64,000 bases of DNA. Origin: Flavobacterium sp. 9 (GTDB lineage: Bacteria; Bacteroidota; Bacteroidia; Flavobacteriales; Flavobacteriaceae). The notes beneath the pieces were generated by a model that was given only the letters and a program-made list of their open reading frames with translations, did not search any database and was not told the DNA's origin. The stretch covers positions 4,526,001-4,590,000 of the forward strand of contig NZ_PEEU01000001.1 of the NCBI RefSeq assembly GCF_002754195.1, in the 5' to 3' direction. Made by a program: the position numbers and the translations under genes. Position 1 is the first letter of the stretch. Each line of letters opens with the position of its first letter. This document shows, piece after piece, positions 57,734-64,000 of the stretch.

Positions 57734-59829
57734 AATTTAATCAATATCATCAAACTATAATGCCGAAAAATACTTGGACTAAACACATTTTATTTTTACT
57801 GCTTTTCTTGTTTGCTTTTGCAAAAGGGAATGCTCAAATTCTGGAGCCGGTAAAATGGACTTCTAAAATTGAAAAAAAATCAGGAAACAATGCTGTTTTG
57901 GTTTTTGATGGAACAATCGAAAAAGATTGGCATATGTATTCGCAGTTTACTCCAGACGGTGGTCCGCTTGCGTTGGAAATTACATTTAAAAATCAAAAAG
58001 GAAATTACGAACTTATTGGCAAAGCCAAAGAAGGAAAAACAGGAACTGCTTTTAATGACGTTTTTGGAGTAAACGAAACTTTCTTTGAAGGTAAAGCTCA
58101 TATCGAACAGGAAATAAAAATCATTAACCCAAATTTAAAAACGGTTGATGTTGACTTTGATTTTCAGGTTTGTAAAGAAGTTTGTATCAATTCGAATAAA
58201 AAATTCTCAATAGCAATTCCGTCTACTTTCAAAATGGACGCAGTTGCCACTGTAACGGAATCAAAATTAGATGAAACTAAAGTAGTAGGTTTGGCTGTTG
58301 ATACGGTAAAACCAGTTGTAGAAACTGCTAAAAAAGAGACTTCAAAAACAGAAGTTGCTGAAGCTTCAGCAAAAGAAGAAATTCCTGCACCGGCTCCAAC
58401 AAGAAGTTTATGGTCAATCTTTTTTGTAGCCTTTATTTCAGGATTTGCTGCATTGTTGACACCTTGCGTTTTCCCAATGATTCCTATGACAGTAAGTTTC
58501 TTTACAAAACAAAGCAAAAGCAGAGCAAAAGGAATTAGAAACGCTATTATTTATGGTTTTTCAATTATTGCTATTTATGTTGTTTTAGGTTTAATCGTTA
58601 CTAAAGTATTTGGCGCAGATGCATTAAATGCGTTGTCTACAGATGTTTGGTTTAACTTAATTTTCTTCGTGATTTTGATCATTTTTGCTACTTCGTTTTT
58701 GGGAGCTTTCGAAATTATGCTACCAAATTCATGGGCAAACAAAGCAGATCAACAAGCAGACAGAGGCGGATTAGTTGGGATATTGTTTATGGCTTTGGCT
58801 TTGGCAATTGTATCTTTTTCTTGTACAGGACCAATTGTTGGAACTTTATTAGTTGAAGCAGCTTCAAACGGTGGAATCGCTCCAATTGTTGGAATGTTAG
58901 GATTCTCATTGGCATTAGCTTTACCATTTATGTTATTTGCAATGTTCCCGGGATGGTTAAATTCATTACCAAAATCTGGTGGATGGTTGAATACTGTGAA
59001 AGTAGTTTTAGGGTTTTTAGAATTAGCTTTAGCGTTTAAATTTTTATCAAATGCTGATTTAGTACTTCAGTTACACTTTTTAGAAAGAGAAGTATTTATC
59101 GCAATTTGGATCGCCATTTTTGCAGCTCTGACTTTATATTTATTCGGAAAAATTACATTGCCACACGATAGTCCATTGCATCATATTTCAGTAGGAAGAT
59201 TGTATTTAGGATTGCTTACGCTTGTATTTACAGTATATTTAATTCCTGGACTTTGGGGAGCGCCTTTGAAATTAATCAGTGCTTTTCCACCACCACCACA
59301 ATATAGTGAAAGTCCGTTTGGAGTTGGCGGATCTTCAAATTCAAACGTTAATGCAGAATCGGCAAAAGGTTTGCCTGACGGAGCAGAATTAGGTCCGCAT
59401 GGAATTATGGTTTTTCATGATTATGAAGATGGATTAGCTTATGCAAAATCAATCAACAAACCGATTATGCTTGATTTTACAGGTTATGCTTGTGTAAACT
59501 GTAGAAAAATGGAAAACAACGTTTGGTCTGAACCAACAATTTTACCAATATTGAAAAACGATGTGGTTTTGATTTCTCTTTATGTAGATGATAAACGTGA
59601 GTTGCCAAAAGAAGAGCAATTTGTAACTAAATCCGGTGATAAAATTATTACTGTTGGTGATAAATGGACAGATTTTATGATCTCAAAATATAAAACAAAT
59701 ACGCAGCCATTATATGTTATAACAGACTTGGAAGGAAAGAATCTAAACAGTTCAAAACCTACAATTAGTTATGTTAGCGCTGATGAATATTTGCATTGGC
59801 TAAAAGAAGGAATTGGAAATTTTAAATAG
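57730..59829 (+). CDS. dsbD: Thiol:disulfide interchange protein DsbD
   Basis: This 699-residue protein has three parts. After a signal peptide ending at KGNAQ comes the periplasmic alpha domain with the pair in FQVCKEVCIN. The eight-helix membrane part follows, with LTPCVFPMIPMTVSFF and SFSCTGPIVGTLL carrying the two redox cysteines. The C-terminal thioredoxin-like domain has FTGYACVNCRKMENNVW. It moves electrons from cytoplasmic thioredoxin to periplasmic partners. The ATG at 57730 overlaps the tilS stop; an ATG at 57769 gives a more compact signal peptide and may be the true start. A Thr/Ala/Lys-rich linker lies before the membrane part. Confidence 0.94.
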   Translation: MKFNQYHQTIMPKNTWTKHILFLLLFLFAFAKGNAQILEPVKWTSKIEKKSGNNAVLVFDGTIEKDWHMYSQFTPDGGPLALEITFKNQKGNYELIGKAKEGKTGTAFNDVFGVNETFFEGKAHIEQEIKIINPNLKTVDVDFDFQVCKEVCINSNKKFSIAIPSTFKMDAVATVTESKLDETKVVGLAVDTVKPVVETAKKETSKTEVAEASAKEEIPAPAPTRSLWSIFFVAFISGFAALLTPCVFPMIPMTVSFFTKQSKSRAKGIRNAIIYGFSIIAIYVVLGLIVTKVFGADALNALSTDVWFNLIFFVILIIFATSFLGAFEIMLPNSWANKADQQADRGGLVGILFMALALAIVSFSCTGPIVGTLLVEAASNGGIAPIVGMLGFSLALALPFMLFAMFPGWLNSLPKSGGWLNTVKVVLGFLELALAFKFLSNADLVLQLHFLEREVFIAIWIAIFAALTLYLFGKITLPHDSPLHHISVGRLYLGLLTLVFTVYLIPGLWGAPLKLISAFPPPPQYSESPFGVGGSSNSNVNAESAKGLPDGAELGPHGIMVFHDYEDGLAYAKSINKPIMLDFTGYACVNCRKMENNVWSEPTILPILKNDVVLISLYVDDKRELPKEEQFVTKSGDKIITVGDKWTDFMISKYKTNTQPLYVITDLEGKNLNSSKPTISYVSADEYLHWLKEGIGNFK

Positions 59830-59973
59830 TTTTTTTTAAGAATATAGAAAATAGAATATAGAGGAAAGATGTTGGGACTTGAATATTGTGTGTGAAGATT
59901 TTGCAATATTTACTAATCAAAAGTCTACAATCTGAAATCTAAAATATAATAAGGGGTTGAATTAATTCAAAAT

Positions 59974-60013
59974 AAAAAGCACTCTAAGTGATAAACTGAG
60001 AGTGCTTTTTTTA
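59974..60013 (+). terminator. Terminator of the tilS-dsbD unit
   Basis: AAAAAGCACTCT (59974-59985) pairs with AGAGTGCTTTTT (59999-60010), followed by more T. Confidence 0.85.
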
Positions 60014-60065
60014 TTTGGTTTCTAAAATCTATACTCTATTCTCTATATTCTATCTTCTTTCAAGT

Positions 60066-60103
60066 AAAAATCCCTCTAAGCTAAAACTTAGAGGGATTTT
60101 TTA
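60066..60103 (-). terminator. Terminator of amtB
   Basis: AAAAATCCCTCTAAG and CTTAGAGGGATTTTTT form a 15-bp stem just past the amtB stop codon on the minus strand. Confidence 0.85.
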
Positions 60104-60130
60104 ATTAGGCAAAAGGGGGGAATTAATTTC

Positions 60131-61447
60131 TTATAAGAATTCTCCGTGTTGAGAGATGTCTAATCCTAATTCTTCTTTTTCTTCAGTAACTCTTAGTGGA
60201 GTAATTTTATTTACAACAAAGAATAAAACATATGAACCTACAAAAGCAAAGATTGAAACAACTACTAAAGCAATTAATTGGTTGATGAATAAAGTTGGAG
60301 TTCCAAAAATTAAACCTTGATTGTCTCCAACAGCCGGGTTAATTGCTTTTGAAGCAAAAACTCCTGTCAACAACATACCAACCATTCCACCAACACCGTG
60401 ACAAGCAAATACATCTAATGCATCATCAATTTTACCTTTAGGGAATTTGCTTACTACAAGGTTACTAACGATTGCAGCAAAAGCTCCGATGAAAATTGCA
60501 TGAGGAATGCTTACGAAACCGGCAGCAGGCGTAATGGCAACAAGACCAACAACAGCTCCAATACAAGCTCCAAGTGCAGATAATTTGTGTCCTATAATTT
60601 TGTCAAGGAAAACCCAAGCCATAGCAGCAGCGGCAGCAGCAACAGTTGTAGTTCCTAAAGCTTGTACAGCTAAACCGTTAGATCCTAATGCAGAACCTGC
60701 GTTGAAACCGAACCATCCAAACCATAATAAACCTGTTCCTAATAATACATAAGTGATTCTTGCAGGGTTAACTTTTTGAATTTTTCTTTTTCCTAAGAAG
60801 ATCGCTCCGGCTAATGCAGCCCAACCAGCACTCATGTGTACTACAGTTCCTCCAGCGAAGTCAAGAACTCCCATTTTAAAGAAAATCCCTTCTGGATGCC
60901 AAGTCATGTGACATAAAGGTGCGTATATAAATAGAATGAATAAAACCATGAATAATAAATAAGCCCAGAAACGAACACGTTCTGCAAAAGCACCTGTAAT
61001 TAAAGCAGGAGTAATGATGGCAAATTTTGCTTGAAATAATGCGAATAACATGAAAGGAATTGTTGGTGCAAGACTCCAGGCAGTACTAGTGCCAACGCCT
61101 TGAAAGAATAAATTTGGAAGTGGATTTCCAATGATTCCGCCAATAGTTGGTCCGAACGCCAAGCCAAAAGCAACAATAACCCATAAAATAGTAACAATTA
61201 CCATTGCCATAAAACTTTGTAGCATGGTGCTGATAACGTTTTTCTTACCTACCATTCCTCCGTAGAAAAATCCTAGTCCTGGAGTCATAAGCAATACAAA
61301 TGCAGTTGCTACGATCATCCAAGCTGTATCTCCTGTATCAAACTTTACAGCTTCAGCCGGAATTGGGTTATCAGTCAGGATAAAGTTTGAAATAAAGGTT
61401 AGTACCAAAATAGTGATAAGAATCACACTTAAAATAATTTTTCGCAT
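60131..61447 (-). CDS. amtB: Ammonium transporter
   Basis: This 438-residue protein has a signal-like first helix, then the Amt core of eleven helices. It carries DTAWMIVATAFVLLMTPGLGFFYGGMV, DFAGGTVVHMSAGWAALAGAIFLGKR with the first pore histidine, and DVFACHGVGGMVGMLLTGVFA with the second. The C-terminal tail (LRVTEEKEELGLDISQHGEF) is the cytoplasmic part that PII proteins contact. It brings ammonium into the cell when nitrogen is scarce. No glnK/PII gene lies beside it in this window, unlike many operons. Confidence 0.95.
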   Translation of the reverse strand: MRKIILSVILITILVLTFISNFILTDNPIPAEAVKFDTGDTAWMIVATAFVLLMTPGLGFFYGGMVGKKNVISTMLQSFMAMVIVTILWVIVAFGLAFGPTIGGIIGNPLPNLFFQGVGTSTAWSLAPTIPFMLFALFQAKFAIITPALITGAFAERVRFWAYLLFMVLFILFIYAPLCHMTWHPEGIFFKMGVLDFAGGTVVHMSAGWAALAGAIFLGKRKIQKVNPARITYVLLGTGLLWFGWFGFNAGSALGSNGLAVQALGTTTVAAAAAAMAWVFLDKIIGHKLSALGACIGAVVGLVAITPAAGFVSIPHAIFIGAFAAIVSNLVVSKFPKGKIDDALDVFACHGVGGMVGMLLTGVFASKAINPAVGDNQGLIFGTPTLFINQLIALVVVSIFAFVGSYVLFFVVNKITPLRVTEEKEELGLDISQHGEFL

Positions 61448-61785
61448 AGTTATTTAGTTTTAAATTTTTTATAAAAGTATAAAATCAATCGACACCCCTA
61501 TAAAAAATGCAGTCAGATAGTTAATTTTTGTTAATTTTTAAATTTGACCCCCTAAATTTTGCGTGTATTTGTTAAAATGAACTTAAAATTTGCAATTTGT
61601 TAATCAAAAAATTAGATTTTAAGATGTTTGCGCGATCTGTTAACAAAAAAGCGTGAGAATATTTGTATTTTTAAGAGTAATTCTGTCTAAATATTTAATG
61701 TATTGATTGAAATGATTAGAATTATAAATAAAAAAGGCATCAGATGAATTTCTCAAATGATGCCTTTTTTATAAAAAGAGTTTGT
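61448..61785. other. AT-rich control region of amtB
   Basis: This 338-bp gap holds the amtB leader and, at its other end, the terminator of the next gene. On the minus strand TATACTTTTATA near 61470-61481 is a weak match to the promoter element. Several GTTAATTTTT words lie near 61518-61540. No gene was seen. Confidence 0.5.
61731..61772 (-). terminator. Terminator of the amidohydrolase pair
   Basis: AAAAAGGCATCA and TGATGCCTTTTTT flank a 15-base loop, directly after the stop of the gene at 61786. Confidence 0.82.
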
Positions 61786-63093
61786 TTATTTCTGGTTGTA
61801 CTTTGCTTTGAATTTATCATTCAGTTTGGTTTGGAAAGTTTCCAGATTAATGGTTCTTCCCTGAATAAAAGCACTTGTCAATTTATTAGTTCTCATATCC
61901 AGCGCATCGCCATCAGAGATAAAAAGAGTAGCATCTTTTCCTGTTTCTAATGTACCGCAAATATCGTCGATACCTAATAATTTTGCTGTATTTGAAGTAA
62001 TAAGCTGTAAAGCTTTTTCTTTGTCGAGACCAAAAGCAGCGCAAGTTCCTGCTAAAAACGGAAGATTTCTAACACTCATACGTTCATGATCACCGCTGTT
62101 TTCAAGACCAACGATAATACCTTTATCGGTAAGTATTTTAGCCATTTTGTATGGTAAATTTACATCCTGATCATCACTTGTAGGCAATTCGTGAACACGT
62201 CTTAGGAGAACACCAACATTATATTTCTGTAAAACATCAGCAGATTTATAAGCTTCGAATCCGCCAACAATAACAATCTTTTTGACTTGATTGTCAACTG
62301 CCAATTGTATCGCATCTACGATTTGTTTTTCTTCATCTGCGTGGATATAAAGTGTTTGAGTTCCGTCAAAAAGCCCTTTTGTAGCTTCAAGAACCAGGTT
62401 TCTTTCTTTTGGAGCATCTTGATTGTATGCTTTTGCATTTTTTAGAAAAGCAGCAACTTCTTCAGTCTGTTTAGGATAATCTTTATTGGCTTCTATAATT
62501 CCCGGTTCGTACCAAGTTCCCGATCTTCTGAAACCAGAAGGGAAATTAAGATGAATTCCGTCATTTTCTTTGATAATAGCGTCACTCCAGCTCCAGGCAT
62601 CCAATTGTACTACAGAAGAAGTTCCTGAAATTCGGCCACCGCGAGGCGTAACCTGAGTGATCAAAACACCATTTGGGCGAACAGTTTCTACCACTTTCGA
62701 TTCAGAATTATAAGCGATGATACTTCTCACATTCGGATTAAAACTTCCAATTTCTTCCTGATCGTCTGATGATTTTACAGCATCAATTTCGACTAAACCT
62801 AATGTTGCGTTCGGAACAATAAATCCTGGATAAACGTGTTTTCCACTCGCATCAATTGTAGTGTCGTAGGCATTTGCAGCAAGTCTGATGGTTGTCGCAT
62901 CTGCAACCAAAGTAATTTTTCCGTCTTTAAATCCAATCGCACTATTTTGAATAACAGTTCCGTTGCCTAAATGTGCTGTAGCATTTAGAATCAAAACCGA
63001 TTTGCTTTGTTTGGGTGCAGGTATTTGCTGTGCTTTTATGTGTAGCGAAGCACAAAATACGAGCAATATTATATATATGTTTTTATTGATCAT
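61786..63093 (-). CDS. Exported amidohydrolase-like protein lacking the usual HxH metal motif
   Basis: This 435-residue protein has a signal peptide (NIYIILLVFCASLHIKAQ). The amidohydrolase composite domain follows: SVLILNATAHLGNGTVI, GKITLVADATT, and IDASGKHVYPGFIVPNATLGLVEI. At the last site most family members have PGFID-x-H-x-H, but here the sequence is PGFIVPNATLG, so the first two metal histidines are missing. Later parts (IHADEEKQI; RRVHELPTSDDQD; LLGIDDICGTLETGKDATLFISDG) keep the family pattern. It follows a second amidohydrolase gene in the same direction. The two may form a complex in which this one is structural, or it may use other ligands. Confidence 0.82.
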   Translation of the reverse strand: MINKNIYIILLVFCASLHIKAQQIPAPKQSKSVLILNATAHLGNGTVIQNSAIGFKDGKITLVADATTIRLAANAYDTTIDASGKHVYPGFIVPNATLGLVEIDAVKSSDDQEEIGSFNPNVRSIIAYNSESKVVETVRPNGVLITQVTPRGGRISGTSSVVQLDAWSWSDAIIKENDGIHLNFPSGFRRSGTWYEPGIIEANKDYPKQTEEVAAFLKNAKAYNQDAPKERNLVLEATKGLFDGTQTLYIHADEEKQIVDAIQLAVDNQVKKIVIVGGFEAYKSADVLQKYNVGVLLRRVHELPTSDDQDVNLPYKMAKILTDKGIIVGLENSGDHERMSVRNLPFLAGTCAAFGLDKEKALQLITSNTAKLLGIDDICGTLETGKDATLFISDGDALDMRTNKLTSAFIQGRTINLETFQTKLNDKFKAKYNQK

Positions 63094-63134
63094 GATATCT
63101 GTTTTTTATCTTTTCTGATTTTTTAACGCTTAAA

Positions 63135-64000
63135 TTATTGCTCTAAAGTATCACAGTGATATTCTATTTTCTCTTTTTTGGTAGGTGCTTGTGTTGCCAT
63201 TCCTTTGTTTTTTTCCTGTAACATTTGTCCAATCAACAAGCCTCTTTCTTTAGTAATTGCCAATTGTTTTTCGGCATCTTTTTGAATGTCAAAATATACC
63301 ACACCATCAACAATTGTTTTTTCAACTACAGCATAAATAGACAAAGGATTATCGCTCCATAAAACAACATCGGCATCTTTACCCACTTTTAGACTTCCTA
63401 CTTTATCATCGATATGTAATAATTTAGCAGGATTCAGAGTTACAAATTTCCAGGCATCTTCTTCAGATATATTTCCGTATTTAACTGCTTTTGCAGCTTC
63501 CTGATTTAGTCTTCTTGACATTTCGGCATCATCAGAATTATAAGCAACAACAAGACCTGCATTATGCATAATTGGTCCGTTAAACGGAATTGCATCATTT
63601 ACTTCAAATTTATAAGCCCACCAATCAGAGAAAGTTGAAGCACCAACTCCGTGTTCTTTCATTTTATCAGCAACCTTATAACCTTCAAGAATATGAGTGA
63701 AAGTGTTTACTCTAAAATTGAATTTTTCCGTAACATTCATCAACATCAAAATCTCAGATTCTACATAAGAGTGACACGTGATGAAACGCTCTTTATTGAT
63801 AATTTCGGCTAAAGTTTTCATTTCTAAATCTACTCTTGGAGCCTTTCCTTTTTTAGAACCTGCGTTGAATTTTTTCCAGCTTTCGTCGTATTCTTTGGCA
63901 CGTTGAAAATAATCGGTAAAAACCTGTTCAACACCCATTCTGGTTTGCGGAAAACGAGTAGGATTATCAATTCCCCAATTCGCTTGTTTTACATTTTCTC
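63135..64000 (-). CDS. Amidohydrolase-family protein, N-terminus cut off by the window edge
   Basis: The frame is open from base 64000 to a stop at 63135, so the ~287 residues seen are the C-terminal part of a longer enzyme; the internal ATG at 63938 is not the real start. Histidines that would suit metal binding are in FITCHSYVESEI and NTFTHILEGYKV. WKFVTLNPAKLLHIDDKVGSLKVGKDADVVLWSDNPL is the classic C-terminal amidohydrolase pattern. It probably hydrolyses an amide or peptide bond in the periplasm. It lies 41 bp upstream of the amidohydrolase-like gene and is very likely co-transcribed. Confidence 0.87.
   Translation of the reverse strand, partial: ENVKQANWGIDNPTRFPQTRMGVEQVFTDYFQRAKEYDESWKKFNAGSKKGKAPRVDLEMKTLAEIINKERFITCHSYVESEILMLMNVTEKFNFRVNTFTHILEGYKVADKMKEHGVGASTFSDWWAYKFEVNDAIPFNGPIMHNAGLVVAYNSDDAEMSRRLNQEAAKAVKYGNISEEDAWKFVTLNPAKLLHIDDKVGSLKVGKDADVVLWSDNPLSIYAVVEKTIVDGVVYFDIQKDAEKQLAITKERGLLIGQMLQEKNKGMATQAPTKKEKIEYHCDTLEQ

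Larger units (their letters stand above)
59830..60130. other. Intergenic gap between convergent dsbD and amtB
   Basis: Besides two terminators, this 301-bp gap has an imperfect inverted low-complexity repeat: AATATAGAAAATAGAATATAGAG near 59841 and CTATACTCTATTCTCTATATTCTATC near 60029-60054. No gene is seen. Confidence 0.6.

Overview
The window looks like chromosome from a Flavobacterium-type member of the Bacteroidota. The DNA is AT-rich and genes start with ATG behind A-rich leaders. Many genes have the Bacteroidota promoter element TAnnTTTG a few bases before the transcript start. There is a SusC/SusD pair, several SPII lipoproteins, and a large secreted enzyme with a type IX secretion C-terminal sorting domain. 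Nothing in the window identifies the species.

Layout. 1-3.6 kb: a truncated secreted subtilase (minus) and a HEIGH-type metalloprotease lipoprotein (plus). 3.7-4.1 kb: two tandem tRNA-Ser(UGA) genes, each with its own promoter and terminator. 4.2-11.3 kb: a minus-strand housekeeping run tpx, dgkA, ftsK, lolA-like, lptF/G-like, ribBA-like (with a degenerate RibA half) and an acyl-CoA thioesterase. 11.6-13.1 kb: a peroxiredoxin, thioredoxin and small-protein unit. 13.2-29.8 kb: a large minus-strand locus for peptidoglycan sugars. It holds SusC, SusD, MurQ, a sodium/solute symporter, AnmK, a NagX-like acyltransferase, a DigH/YddW-like glycosidase, an AmpG-like permease, a small TPR protein, a GNAT and a NagZ-type GH3, with a divergent DeoR regulator at its head. 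30-35.5 kb: a patchy accessory stretch with an unrecognised lipoprotein, two small barrel-like proteins, an XRE regulator, a 77-residue gene plus a decayed second copy of it, and a frameshifted gene. 35.8-46.8 kb: a fused FAD/Fe-S 2-hydroxyacid dehydrogenase, an APC amino-acid permease, a DUF695 protein and a multi-module GH57 enzyme. 47.5-49.5 kb: a Cys/Met-metabolism PLP enzyme divergent from an Lrp/AsnC regulator. 49.9-50.9 kb: an unknown gene and a RelE/ParE-type toxin-antitoxin pair between two copies of one repeat. 51.4-64 kb: lpdA, a secreted unknown, a lipocalin, DoxX, pabB, tilS, dsbD, amtB and two amidohydrolase-family genes, the last cut by the window edge.

How it fits together. 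The peptidoglycan locus supplies nearly a whole route. Glycan chains are trimmed outside the cytoplasm, fragments cross the outer membrane by SusCD and the inner membrane by AmpG-like or SSS carriers. NagZ, AnmK and MurQ then turn anhydro-muropeptides into GlcNAc-6-phosphate. The redox genes (tpx, the peroxiredoxin and thioredoxin unit, dsbD, lpdA) are ordinary aerobic housekeeping.

The intergenic DNA is unusually rich in structure: nested long palindromes, a MITE-like palindrome, about 120-bp tandem repeats, and three copies of a roughly 77-nt element. The stems of that element covary between copies, which points to a structured RNA. No CRISPR array, rRNA, phage, transposase gene or replication origin was seen.
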